Shown one piece after another: positions 1-11,470 of a stretch of DNA of 64,000 nucleotides (position 1 is the stretch's first letter; each line of letters begins with the position of its first letter). The translations under genes were made by a program, and so were the position numbers. The DNA is from Catonia carolina (lineage: Eukaryota > Arthropoda > Insecta > Hemiptera > Achilidae), in the NCBI GenBank assembly GCA_035578175.1, contig JAQMRL010000002.1, positions 135,889,671 to 135,953,670 of the forward strand. Direction: 5' to 3'. The notes under the pieces are model-generated. The model was not told where the DNA came from and searched no databases. It worked only from the letters and a program-made list of their open reading frames with translations.

Positions 1-1582
1 CATAATTTGTTTCCGGTTTATCCGGATTTTCGATTTTCCGGATCGTTTCCGGTCCCAATTAGATAAATGAGGTAGTACTTGTTTTGTAAATAAGGAAACC
101 AAATATTTACGAATATGAACGTCAGGTAAAATCTTTTAATATTTATTTCAGTTGTGCAAATATTACGCCTGTACTGTGAATAAATACATAGTAGTTACGT
201 CATCTAACTAACGTATATTTAACAGTGGGCAGGTAAATTATTTTTAATATTAGTAGAAAGTTCAAATATTTATAGTTACTTTCACGCTAATGAAATTATA
301 CTTACTTATTAATAGAGGTTATTTAAATTTTAATGTAGCTTACAGGAAAAGATAAATGGTCAAATATTTTAATAAAAAATTCATGCGCTTTAAATAAGGA
401 TAGCTATTGGAAGTTTTACATTTTCCTTGTACTGCAGGCCTACTTGTAATACTTTGAAGTTGACTGTTGTACTCCCATTTTCAAGATGATATTTTCAAAG
501 ATCTTTCTTAAGTTCCGAACAGCTCTAATTCTCATGTGATAAAATAAGGTGACTTCACTTTCAAGTACAGTTGATTTTCCCAAAAAAAGTAATAAACTTA
601 AATAACTTAAGGGGGGAGTCTTGTAAAAAATGAAAAGAAAATCAGTTTTCATTACTAACACTCGTTTACTTTTTGAAATGCATGCTTTCTAATGGTACTA
701 ATATCACTTTTCAACGAGAACGACGAAATATTTTTTCTTAATTTAAAAAGAAATTGCACGTTAACGTAGTGTTAGAGTAAGCTTTCCAAAAGAAGATAAC
801 GTACTTTATTCTGTTTTTTTTGAACCGATTTTACCGGGTTGAAGGATTTTAAAGTTGTACATAGAAGTTATAATGTTACGCTTCATGTAAATCATATTAT
901 GAAAAGAGAAATAAATCATTAATGTTTAATATTTTATTTGAACAACAATTTACATTTAATGACATAATTATAAGGCCTAATTTATTGCTTAAAATAATAA
1001 CTTCGTGTAACATATGCAAGTATGCAGCCTAAATTTATTATAATGTCACGGGCCGTCTTTTGATGGTATTAAAAGCGTTTGGTAATCTTTAAATAGAAAA
1101 TTGAATTTAATAACTTAGTGAAAGTATTACTCAATGACAATCCATAAAGTATTAGACAATACAATACAAATATTATTTATTATTAATAATATGGCTGTTA
1201 TAAATTATAGGTTATGTATGGATATTGAAACTGACAGCTATTAAATCATCATCATAATCATAGTCATTAATGACGACACTCTTTTGCTTCATCATCACAT
1301 CACATAAAATCTTATGTTAAACATTGCTGCATTCACGATTCACTTTTATCATGTTTTTTATGTTTCTATGTTGGCCTACTCTATTGTGATGAACTACTAA
1401 TGAAACTATTACTGTAGTGTTGCATTATAAAGGTTAATTTCTTGAAGGAGAGTGGATAAAATGTATTACTTAATACATCATTATTTTTAACTATAGTTAT
1501 ACAGTTACTTTATAAATGTACATATTTACTCTTCTTCTTTTCTAAGCTCAGAATATTATGGATTTACCATACGAATAAGATA
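1..1582. other. AT-rich non-coding stretch
   Basis: No coding region, RNA gene or terminal repeat could be recognised. The first 50 bases contain several CCGG-type motifs (TTTCCGG, ATCCGGA) resembling those near the right end of the piggyBac-like element at 3800-3910, so an element end may lie at the window border. The rest is AT-rich with short random reading frames. Confidence 0.5.
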
Positions 1583-2210
1583 CCGTGCGTTCGGAAAGTC
1601 GCTGTGCACTGGAATTGTGACTATGGATTTATGAAAATATGTATAAAGAAATGACTAAGCATTTTGGAAAAAAATTTTTACGTTATTGTTCTGATATTTT
1701 AGAGAACTTTACGCATCAAATAACACAAGTGGAAATGAATAATGGTTGGTTCCAACAAGACGGGGCAACAGCACATACATCTAACATCTCAATGGCTTTC
1801 CTGCGCAACGTGTTTGGTGAACGAATAATTTCAAAGAATTTGTGGCCTGCAAGATCTCCTGATCTGACTCCCCCCGATTTCTTTTTATGGGGTGCGGCGA
1901 AACAAACTGTGTATCGGAACAGACCACACACGATTGACGAACTTAAAGCCGCAATAACGGCATACATTCAAGGAATCACTGTTCTTCAGTTGCGAAAGGT
2001 GTTTGCAAACAAAATGAAACGAGTGCAATGCTGTATTGATGCCAATGGAGGTCATTTCGAACACCTTCTATAAACAATGTAATCACGGTTTAACAATGTA
2101 ATTAAGGTATTGAATAAATTTTTTTCCAAAATGCTTAGTCATTTCTTTATACATATTTTCATAAATCCATAGTCACAATTCCAGTGCACAGCGACTTTCC
2201 GAACGCACGT
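1583..2210 (+). mobile_element. Tc1/mariner-superfamily deletion derivative with ~95 bp TIRs
   Basis: The left end (CCGTGCGTTCGGAAAGTCGC from 1583) recurs as its reverse complement at the right end (to 2210). The inverted match runs ~95 bp on each side (to about 1677, and from about 2115) with the outermost base pair mismatched. TA dinucleotides abut both ends (1581-1582, 2211-2212), as expected for this superfamily. The interior encodes only the C-terminal part of a transposase, so the copy is non-autonomous. Confidence 0.85.
1639..2073 (+). pseudogene. C-terminal fragment of a Tc1/mariner-type transposase
   Basis: The 144-residue open frame starts inside the left terminal repeat, so its first residues are not native protein. 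It contains QQDGATAHT (second catalytic Asp) and WPARSPDLTPPDFFLWG (third Asp). 38 residues separate these two Asp, compared with 34 in classical mariner. The N-terminal DNA-binding domains and the first catalytic Asp are missing, so it cannot be an active transposase. The remaining frame is open to a TAA just before the right repeat, suggesting a recent deletion derivative. Confidence 0.85.
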
Positions 2211-2291
2211 TATTTTAATCGCTTAAAAGTTTGTGAAGTAACCCACCGGGTTGATCTAGAGGTAAGTCGTCGCTGCGAGTCATCTGTTTAA

Positions 2292-2661
2292 CCCTTTTAG
2301 TGCCGAAACAATATTTAAAAGTTTGATCTAAATCCATTTAATTTGAATAAGGGTGTACAAAAAGTGCCAGCCCTTATTTCGAAAACTTTCAGGCGTAAGC
2401 CTGTCATTGTCAACCTAAATTTTAATGTTTCAGAAAAATAAAATTTCCTATTAAAAATTAATTTTTATTATGTTCATAAAAAAAAGAAATCGTTCTAACA
2501 CTAAAAATATTCAAAATAGTGTTTTTTACTTTCTCTTGCCTATATGAATATATAGGAAGGAAAGTATTGTTTTCATGTCGATTTTTCGAAATCGAGTTTT
2601 CACCGGATCTATACGTTTTCAGACCCCCTGAACCCAAAAAACTTGTTTTTAGCGATTGGTC

Positions 2662-2693
<32 letters not shown>

Positions 2694-3929
2694 AACAGAA
2701 TATCTCAAGAACGGAACATCGTACGAACTTGAAACTTGAAACTTAAGTTACATATCACTACCGGACCCGACACAAACATTTTCATCAAAATCGGTCAACC
2801 GGAAGTAGTAGTTTATTCGTATAATTTTTCACTTTTTTGCGATTTTCTCAAAAACTAGTCCTACGATTTTTTTTAAAATCAACTGGTTTACTATATTTTT
2901 TATGCTCTACAATATAGGGTAGGCGCCATGTTTGCTGAAATTCTGCTTGAGGCTGTTTTTACGTAAAAACATTTTCTTTTTAAGATTGCGGCTTTAATAT
3001 GCATTTTAGCGCAAAACGTTATATAATAAAAGTTGTAGAGAATTTAAAAACCTACAACTTTTATTTCAAACATTTTTTTGTATAACGCTTAGTTTAGCGG
3101 TAATTTGCGATTTTCTGTTTTTTTTTCTCACGAAAACGTGAGAAAAATCGATATTTTTAACATTTCGGTCTTAGTATGCATTTTACGACAAAAGTGTGTA
3201 TAATTAAATTTATAGAAAATTAAAAGATCTACAACTTTTGTTTAAAGCATTTGTCTCTACAGAGCCTAGTTTAGCGTGAAAGCGTGATTTTCCGTATTTT
3301 TAAGCCAAACTGAGTTCGATTGTCATTTTGCGTTATTCACTCATGATTAAAATAAGGTTATGTTTTTGGTTATAAGGTTATAAGGTTATGTTTTTTGAGG
3401 TTAGTTTTTGTTTATTTCTAATATTTTATTAATAATGTTAGGTTTATTATTAATTATTTGCATTGGCAAGAGAAAGTTGTGTGAGTGTTTCACACCAGAT
3501 TTTTTAGTTTATTTTTAAAAAATGTTCATAAAAAAAAGAAATCACTCTAACTAAACAACACTAAAACACTAAAACTATTCAAAATAGTTTTTTTAGTTTA
3601 TTTAAAATCGCATTGACAGTTTGGTCATTAGCAACTACTGTGCGTTTTGATACCTTAACGGTGGTTTTAACGTGTTAAAATTTCCAGACCCTAGCCGGAA
3701 ATTGTACCCGGGACTTTCCGCTTGCAGGCTGGCGCGCTAGTCACTTCGTCACGGAGGCGGTTTCAAAATACATTATTCAATAATTTTTGTTTAAAAGTTG
3801 TTTTTGTAAATGTTCGGTTATCCGGACGTTGGCACTTCATGCATAACCTACGGGCGTCCGGTAAACCGGATGTTGTCACTACGTAAAATATATTGACGTC
3901 CTGTTTTCCGCACGTTGGTACTGAAAGGG
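2292..3929. mobile_element. piggyBac-like non-autonomous element
   Basis: Direct TTAA duplications flank it (2288-2291, 3930-3933), and the empty site is known from intact SINE A copies. The ends are short imperfect inverted repeats: CCCTTTTAGTGCC at the left and GGTACTGAAAGGG at the right (11 of 13 pair). Ends beginning CCCT/CCCTTT with TTAA targets are typical of piggyBac. There is no transposase. About 970 bp of its 1638 bp is the Helentron-like insertion at 2528-3499. Confidence 0.85.
2528..3499 (+). mobile_element. Helentron-like non-autonomous element, copy 1
   Basis: It opens with ACTTTCTCTTGCC (2528-2540), and the inverse GGCAAGAGAAAGT recurs at 3465-3477. A hairpin follows directly (GTGTGA 3479-3484, TCACAC 3490-3495), then the end CAGA before a T run. 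A (GT)n tract lies about 130 bp from the 5' end. Subterminal inverted repeats, a 3' hairpin, an internal microsatellite and insertion into a T-T site match known Helentron-associated (INE-1/DINE-like) elements. Two relatives in this window share both ends. No coding capacity. Confidence 0.7.
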
Positions 3930-4081
3930 TTAACAGGTGATTTTTGGAGACGAAGGTTCCTGTTTCATATCCTAGTAACGGTAGTTAGTTACTTTTAAAC
4001 GTATTTGAATATTAGGCAATAGTTACCGGTGAACTTTGATAGTTCGGCTTTAATTAACCATACGGCCGGTCCGTTGGCATA

Positions 4082-4200
4082 GTGGTATTCGATTCCCGGT
4101 CAGGTCTGGCAGTTTTTCATCGCTCATTTTCATATATCATCATTTTCCGTCTGCATTAGCAGAAATTGCAAAACAGTCAGACGTAAAACAAAAAACAGAC
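4082..4200 (+). mobile_element. SINE family C, copy 1, inside SINE A
   Basis: The tRNA-like head is GTTGGCATAGTGGTATTCGATTCCCGGTC, with box-A and box-B motifs brought together by a small deletion. The body contains CCGTCTGCATTAGCAG and GTCAGACGTAAAAC followed by an A-rich tail. The same body occurs at 16719, 41509 and 63733. It interrupts the SINE A consensus between AACCATA and ACTCTCTCAGG. Confidence 0.65.
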
Positions 4201-4336
4201 TATACTCTCTCAGGAATTGTCGGCCCTGTTCTGAACAAGACTACATCTTATTTACGTCGTACACATCATCCTCATCTCATTGGGTCGTGGGGTTGCTTAC
4301 TGTTCTGAATTGAACACATTTTAGGATTAAAAAAAG

Positions 4337-5604
4337 TTAATGAATTAAATACACAGTATTGTTGAATTATTTATGAAAAACTTATGTTTCAGAAAAAATC
4401 TAATATAATGAATTAATCCTCAATCCATAAGGCTGAGACGTAAACTATAGGCCTATATATTTCACATATATTTTCTCTTTAAATTTTAAACTGTAACTCT
4501 TATTTTTCAGTGACTTCCAAATGGGGACTTCAGCATTTTTAACTTAAATAGTTCAGCAGCTCCATCTCCTCGAATTGATTCAGCTCACTAAAGCTTTAGA
4601 GCTGTTCATTACTTTAAAGCAGTAGGTACGGTACCCTATGGAATTCATCTCTCCTGGACCATTTGTATTCCTAGAGTTGAAACAGCTGTGTCTTTATGTT
4701 TATAATCATAAAACTGATCTGAACGACAGTTTTCCTTGCATTGTGCAGTAAAGAAGTACCTTACTTCAGTTTCATAATTTTGTACTTCGTAAACTTTGTC
4801 TTTTGCTGAGCTTACACAGCTCTAGGTAAAAAGCGCAGGGTGCAAGTATTGAATCTATTAATTTTTTTATGATTAATTATATTATATTAAGTAATATCAT
4901 GTGATTACAATTAATTTGACTGAAATAAGCATTATTAAATGCCATATGGAACTATCGTCATTCACAATCCAGAGATGATAGTAATGCACACTGCGTTATT
5001 ACAGGAGTACTGGTTCACAGGTGGCTGTGTTTAATAAACAATCAGTTTGTAGCACATACTTTATACTGTATGCTTACTACAACAGCTTGACACTGTAAGT
5101 GAATTCTGTATGTGAACTGGTATGCTGGCAATAAGTCAATCACGTGAACAGTGTCACAGTCATTGGCTAAAACAGTTGTTCACGTGAAATGTTTACTCTC
5201 AACTCTTAATGAATGTACTCGCAGATATATGTGTCCACAAAAATGAATTGAAGTGATTTTGAGCAAAACCTATCACTTTGCCAAGTATATTTTTACTTTT
5301 TCTATATACACTACAGTGCCAAAAAAATGAAAATGGATGTGTAACAGAAAAATATAATAGATGAAAAGAAATAGATGTTAAGGAAATATCATAAGAACAA
5401 CTTTACCCAATAAAAATTTAAAAAAAAAACGATTTTGCTAGAACCACAAATTGTAAGTTAACTTGTGAAACCCAAATATGTAGGCTAAAGTTACAAAAAA
5501 ATATAATTAAGAACCTAATGATACTGTAAATTTTGGCAGTAATTTTTACAAAGCTGTTCATTTTGCCATCAAAGTTCACACCCTAAAAAATCAATATTTG
5601 TACT
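4337..5604. other. Unassigned AT-rich sequence
   Basis: No coding region, terminal repeats or similarity to other parts of the window recognised. Contains one TAGGCCTA octamer at 4448-4455. Confidence 0.5.
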
Positions 5605-5992
5605 GTTGTTGTTTAGGTCAACAGTCGAAAGGCTGGTTGAACCTCTAGAGGTTTTACTAAGTAAAACAAGAAGTGAGGTTGTTTTTGCCTTCCTCGCTGA
5701 GTTGAAAGAGTATGCTTATCAGCATTCCAGGCCCTCCAAAAAGCACATACTTTCCACCCTGCAAATGACACCTTCACTTCATTCACCACAGGTTCTAGCT
5801 GTATAGTGAAATTCATTACTCTCAGAGAAGATAACTCTAAATAGTGATTTTGCACCTCTACCTCTTGTGTTCTTAAATGATTCAGTCATTTAATTGGCTG
5901 ATAATCTGTTAAGAAATAGAACTATTTTTTATAGCCCCGAAACTAGCAGATCGAGTGCAAATCATTTGACACTCCACCTGCCAGTTTTGGGA
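5605..5992 (+). repeat. Retroposon family R, copy 1
   Basis: About 390 bp matching seven other copies here. It starts TTGTTTAGGTCA, has a hairpin CAGYC-GAAA-GGCTG near the 5' end, the shared phrase GCCTTCCTC, and ends near CACCTGCC...TTTTGGG. Reading frames in both directions recur between copies only because the DNA is similar. Confidence 0.8.
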
Positions 5993-6674
5993 AAAATGTA
6001 CGATAGTTGTATGAAACATACAAGATTTTACTCAATGTAGAAAGTTAATTAAATTAATACAGAATATGACCTGTTCCAAATTCGACTAATAGCGTGTAGT
6101 TTTGAAATAGTAAAATACACTCACAGTTAACTTCCCAAAAGAATTATATTAGATTTCATATTTTCTGTTCATCAATCGCGTTATACAATTAAACCTTTTT
6201 GATTAATTGACAGTTTTGTTTTATGCCACGGCCTTTTGTTCTTATGAATAATAAATTGAATTGACAGTAATGCAGAATCATCATGATGAAATAGTAAGCA
6301 ATTGAATTATCTTTGACAAGTCGAATAATTATGTGGAAATTACGAATGCATGTGTTACTGACTTATCTGTAAACTTAAGTTACCTAGTACTAAAGTTATT
6401 AATTACCACATTAAAAGCGTGGAATAGGCATACTTAATTACATCACAGCATACAATTCAGTATTCCATTCAATTTAAAAGACAGTCATTAAAATAAAAAC
6501 TATTTATAAGTTAATTTCAGTTCTGTAAAATTCTTTCGTAATTTAAGACAAATTTAATACTTGTTGAGCAGTAAAGAACATATGTACTACTACCTGTTAT
6601 TCTTCAATGTATTTTCTCATCGTTGTCTATGAAAAAAAACCCACCTGAATTCATATACCATAGGTTAGTAACTT
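5993..6674. other. Unassigned AT-rich sequence
   Basis: No gene, repeat or terminal structure recognised. Confidence 0.45.
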
Positions 6675-7080
6675 TCCCATAACAGGGAGCTGGTGGAGTA
6701 CTAAATTGATTGCACTCTATCTACTAGTTACAGTGCTACAAAAAATAGTTCTGTTTCTTATCATCTTATTATCTTTCTTATTATCTTATCTTATTCTTAT
6801 TATCTTATTTCTTATTATCTTATGGTCAGCCAATTATATGACTGAAGCATTTAAGAAGAAGAGACCCTAGTCAGAATTATCTTCTCTGAGAGTAATGAAT
6901 CTCATTATACAGCCAGACCCTTTGATGAATGAAGTGAAGGTGTCATTTGCAGAGTGGAAAGTAGTTGCTTTTCGGAGGCCCTGGGATGCTGATAAGCATA
7001 CCATTCCACTCAGTGAGGAAGGAAATTTTAAACCACCTCAGGTTCAAACCACCCTTTCGGCTGATGACCTAAACAACAGG
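6675..7080 (-). repeat. Retroposon family R, copy 2
   Basis: Reverse-strand copy: 3' end CCCATAACAGGGAG at the left, 5' end GATGACCTAAACAA at the right. It carries a small expansion of TTATC-rich sequence around 6765-6820 that other copies lack. A 69-residue frame across it is not conserved as protein. Confidence 0.8.
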
Positions 7081-7443
7081 TTAGTAATATATGTATTTCA
7101 TTAAAATATTCATTGTTATTTTTTGTCTGTCTTAATTTCTTATTCTCCAATACGTATTATTATTATTTATTCTGCGGTATTTTTCACATGGTAACATAAA
7201 ATTTTAATAGCAATATTGGTACTTTTATTAGCAAAAGTTACCAACATAGTTTTTATTACAAAAAAAATTAATAAAGTTGTAGCCTAGTAGAAAATAAACA
7301 CCGAATAATTACTAAATTTATCTAATTTAGTAATTAAATAAATTTATTAAATTATTCAGTAGGCCTACATATTTTTTTAGTACATTTATATTTATAGTGT
7401 ATATTTATTCTTTTTTTAGGGTATTAAATTTATTAATTTAGTA
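7081..7443. other. Unassigned AT-rich sequence
   Basis: Very AT-rich, with several ATTTATTA-type runs and a TAGGCCTA octamer at 7360-7367. Nothing else recognised. Confidence 0.45.
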
Positions 7444-7769
7444 CCCTAATTTGTGTACGTTACAATCTGTTCAATTTAAGAACAATAAACAACCCCATAG
7501 CCCAATGAGTTGAGGATGATGTGTATGATATGTAAATGAGGTGAATTCTTTAACAGACTCAGACCAACCATTTCTAAGAGAGTATGGTTAATTGAACCCC
7601 AATCTTAAAAGAACACCGGTAACCTCTGTCTAGTATTCAGACCCTTATAAAAGTAACTTTACTAGGTAGCCTTTGCTAGGATTTGAACCAGGAAACTTCA
7701 TCTACAAAAATCAGCTTTAAAACAGCCGACTCGCGGCGATAACTTTACCACTAGACCAACGCGGTGGGT
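7444..7769 (-). mobile_element. SINE family A, copy 2
   Basis: Reverse-strand copy: the tail CCTAATTTGTGTACGTTACA is at the left and the head reads AGACCAACGCGGTGGGT at the right. Box B appears as GGATTTGAACCAGG on the plus strand. More diverged from the other copies than those at 30713 and 50176. Confidence 0.8.
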
Positions 7770-7847
7770 TATCTAGTGAGCAAATAAATTTATTTTATAT
7801 AACTTTATATAAAATTGTATTTTTATAAACGTTCAACCTTTATCCAC

Positions 7848-7945
7848 AGACCAGCTAATACAGTCGGTGAAGGGTGATAGATAAAAATTAGTGATGAAAC
7901 AATTACCTGACCAAAAATTAAACCTAGGGCTTTCGGAATAGCCAT
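7848..7945 (-). mobile_element. SINE family C, degenerate copy
   Basis: It aligns with the copy at 41509-41653 through AGCTAATACAGTCGGTGAAGGGTGATAGAT and weakly through the reversed box-B area. Old and truncated; no target duplication seen. Confidence 0.45.
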
Positions 7946-8817
7946 TTATGCTGACCTCTAAACGACAAGAATTTTATTAAATATTCAACAAAGTTTTTTC
8001 TAGAACGTGTTAGCATTAAGAACTCATGTAAGGTTTTCTAATTTCACAAAGCATTTACGCAGGTATAATTATTATAATTAATAATTAATTAAAGATGTGA
8101 TTTGTAAGGCCAGTGTTTTCACTCGTATAATAGTTAAGTCCTCTTCGTCGTGATTATTGATCCAACATAATATGATTTAAGTAAGTCGGTTAGTAAAACC
8201 TTTTTTCTTCTAAACAGGTTACTTTAAACCCATTTGGTAGATGTACATTATATTATTGTATTTCTTCTATTGTGTGTGTGTGTGTGTGAGTTTGTGTGTG
8301 TGTGTGCGTGCGCGCGCGCGCGTGCGTGTGTGTGTGTGTAAGTGTGCGTGTGGTGCGTGTGTTAATATATTAATACTAAACATTTTAGATTGCTTTATTT
8401 CCTAACTTTAATTGTCATTACCACTAAAATACCATCTATTACACCATCTATTGGTCTATCTGTTACTTGTATTAATGGAAAAAAGTTTAAGGAAGTTTTA
8501 ATGAATGAAGTTTATTCATTTATTAGTTTTTAGAAAATAATTATGAATCTTTTAGTACAACAATTGTTAGTAGATTTTCTGATCTATTTATTTTATTTAT
8601 TTATTTATTTTATTTAGTAAAATATAGCTACATTAAAATTATAATTCATTACTATACTAAGCTATGAACAATATTTTAAACTAAATATACTTATACGCAA
8701 AAACTCTTCTTTACAAAGAGTTCTGACTTCTGTCCACGCACAGGAGTAGGCCTGTACAGAACAAAAATATTAAATCACTTAAATACTTATAACTACACTA
8801 TAAAATTACTAAGTTAA
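7946..8817. other. Unassigned AT-rich sequence with a mixed GT/GC microsatellite
   Basis: 8270-8362 is a purine-pyrimidine alternating tract of TG and CG units, potentially Z-DNA-forming. The remainder is AT-rich with TTTA repeats near 8585-8615 and no recognisable gene. Confidence 0.6.
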
Positions 8818-9170
8818 ATTTTTTTTTTTTAAATTCCTAATATGTGTACGTTGCAATCTGTTCAATTCAGAACAATAAGCAACCCCATGACCCAATGAGA
8901 TGAGGATGATATGTATGACGTGTAAATGAGGTGTAGTCTTGTCCAAACTCAGGCCGACCATTCCTGAGAGAGTATGGTTAATTGAACCCCAACCATCAAA
9001 GTACACCGGTAACCACTGTCTAGCATTCAAATCTGTATAAAAGTAACTACCTTTACTAGGATTTGAACCAGGAACCTTCGTCTCCGAAAATATAGCTGTA
9101 TATAGCTATATATAAGCTGTTAAACAGCTGATTTTGGCGACGACTTTACCTCTAGACCAACCCGGTGGGT
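8818..9170 (-). mobile_element. SINE family A, copy 3
   Basis: Reverse-strand copy with a T-run tail at the left and the head AGACCAACCCGGTGGGT at the right. A short duplication of TATAGCTATATA sequence interrupts the region before the AACAGCTG palindrome. Confidence 0.85.
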
Positions 9171-9362
9171 AAGTTAAATTACTACAGTTAAATAGGTTAT
9201 AAAGATTGCGTTAAACAGAATTTAAAAAATAGTATATAAAATAAATGATAAGTTCAATTACGTTTTACATAAAATATCAATATTATATTTTAATTTTAGA
9301 AACAATAGAAATTTAAAAAAACTTTAAGATTATGGTTGTATATTTGTAATACAGAGGAAAAA

Positions 9363-9406
<44 letters not shown>

Positions 9407-11269
9407 CTTTTATTTTATAACTATAACTACTTAACAATAATATAATAAGAGATCATTATATAATAAGAGATACAATTAGAGATCATTTTAACTAAGACAA
9501 TGTAAATATTTTAACTTTATGGGAAATTAATTCAATAAATGAGTATAAAGTAACAGGTAAACTTTCGCAAAGAGAAATGTAAAAACTAACATGAACAGTT
9601 ACTTTAAGACTTGGAAAAGTTTCTTAAGTTCTTGCTCGTAGATAGATAGTATATGATATTTTAGTTTATGATTTAACTAAACACTACACTTAATATTGTG
9701 ATCTACCTACTTTGTTAAAATCTAATCTACCTGCTGGTCAACGTTACTGTATTTATTTTGTTATTGAACTTGTATTTGTTTATGTATTACTATTTATTAT
9801 CTATTGTATATATTATATACGTTGTATCTCTTGTAATTTAAAAGAAATTGTAGCAACTCCATTTGTATGGGGCAAGTTCCCAAAAACAAATAAATTGATT
9901 ATTATTATAATTATTAAGCCCATTTACAACAATAAAATGTGTTTTTTTTTTGTAAAATACGGAAAATAAATTTTGTAGAAACTATCCGCCAGTAAAAAAT
10001 GGTCACGTATCTAAGATTTGGTTTAAGTTGTTAAATAATATATAGTAATCTTAAGAAAATATAGATGTGAATATCCGGTTTAGAGAGAAATCATTATACA
10101 ATAGGTTATTATTTTACAGTAAGCCTACAAGATTCATCGTACATCTTTAGTAAATGTAATTTTTGTACAGGGAAATACGGTGGCTGGAAATTCCAATGAC
10201 GCATATGCCTAACAAGAGATCTTAGTCCCGCAATTACCTGAATATAATCTGTTCAATAAGATTTAGTTTCACCAGTCACAGGAAGGAAATATTAAGACGC
10301 GATTTGCTATATTATAAAATATTACTTATAGATAGTAATAACAAGATCTTAATCAATTATGATTATTGCATAAATAATCATGATTCAAGATTCGTGATTG
10401 AATAATTTACGTGTGTAGTGTAATAGTCCAATTTAATATAGTTATTGCAAATCAATCCAAAGTTAACAATATACAATAAAATGTTCTGCGACTAGCCTAC
10501 TGTACCTTCAGGATTATTTATGACTTTAAAATAATCAAAGAAGAACAGTATATATTTTCATTAATTTATTCCATAATTTGAATGCTCTAAACTGGGTTCT
10601 CGGTTTGTACAAATAAAACCGGGTTTTTTTAAAAATAAACTCTTTTGTTTCATGTGTCATAAGGTAACGGGATAGGGATGAAAAGAAAAGGAGAAGGAAG
10701 GAAGAAGAAGATAAGAAGAAGAAGAGGAGGAGGAGGAGGAGGAGGAGGAGGATGGTTTTAGGAGACATGGTTTTATTAATATTTTGACGGCCTTCTAAAG
10801 ATCAATGTTAATGGTTAGATTAACTCAGCAAAAACACTATTTTATTCTTCTTTGTTTCACACTTACATACTATATTCTTCCCTGTATATTTGTGAAGGAA
10901 CTCCATTTTTTTACGTTTTAAACAAGTAAAATATTTAATTTTTATTCATTATCGCGTTTTTATCAAAACATGGCATTTTCGATAACAGACTCATTATTTC
11001 AGAAACTACTGAAACTATATTGGCTAGAAATTATGTGGTTCTCACAGCTCACTGTATACATGCAATACGATTAGTGGAGAGAAAATTTTGTATTAAAATG
11101 TTTTTAACTCCATTCATTGCTGTGTTGTTGATACTGTGGGTGACTTCAAGTCGATTTTGATGAAAAAGAGTGTTTTTCATTAAAAATGATATTATATTTT
11201 TAAAATAAAGATCCTTTGCAAGACAACGGGTTCAAAGAAAGGAGACGGACAGTAGAGATTACAAGGGTG
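9171..11269. other. Unassigned AT-rich sequence with simple repeats
   Basis: Contains an (AT)n microsatellite at about 9369-9405 and a purine-rich (GAA/GAG/GGA) tract at about 10680-10755. The latter makes a long low-complexity frame on the minus strand that is not a gene. Nothing else recognised. Confidence 0.5.
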
Positions 11270-11470
11270 AGAAAAACTGTACAAGAAAACTAAAGTTAAT
11301 GGTAACGATCAGAAGAAATGGACTAAAATTCTACGGACACCCGTATAGAATTGACGATAAACGGTTGAGAAAAATCTTTAAAACACTAAACAATACACGT
11401 ACCTAAGATGTGATCAATGGTTTAAAGAAGTAAGAAAGGATGTAAAGAAAACTGGAATAAACTGAGAAAC
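11270..11470 (+). pseudogene. Decayed C-terminal fragment of a non-LTR reverse-transcriptase polyprotein
   Basis: Plus-strand translation with stops and frame changes gives the ordered pieces LKFYGHPYRIDDKRLRKIF, then VRKDVKKTG. This FYGH-x-RM/RI...L-x-K-x-I...EV-x-KDLK-x-x-GI arrangement is what I recall from the extreme C-terminus of some insect LINEs. Similar fragments lie near 36080, 42290 and 52280. The rest of the element is absent. Confidence 0.5.

Larger units (their letters stand above)
2241..4336 (+). mobile_element. SINE family A, copy 1 (split by two insertions)
   Basis: It begins ACCCACCGGGTTG with a box-A-like segment (TGATCTAGAGG) and ends ...TTAGGATTAAAAAAA. Comparison with the uninterrupted copies at 30713 and 50176 shows two insertions. 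A piggyBac-like element sits at the TTAA inside GTTTAACAG (2288-2291/3930-3933), and a ~120 bp SINE C lies in the segment after AATTAACCATA (about 4082-4200). The SINE parts are therefore 2241-2291, 3930-4081 and about 4201-4336. Confidence 0.8.

Noticed and set aside
2241..2310. tRNA gene suggested by box A/box B motifs in the SINE heads
   Set aside because: No full cloverleaf could be drawn and the sequence continues into a shared SINE body in every copy.
8809..9030. 73-residue frame that recurs almost unchanged at 30830-31066 and 50250-50494
   Set aside because: All three lie in SINE A copies. The protein similarity follows from the DNA similarity, and the SINE's tRNA-like head argues for a non-coding element.
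10535..10768. Leucine/serine-rich frame on the minus strand
   Set aside because: Produced by the GAA/GGA simple repeat at 10680-10755.
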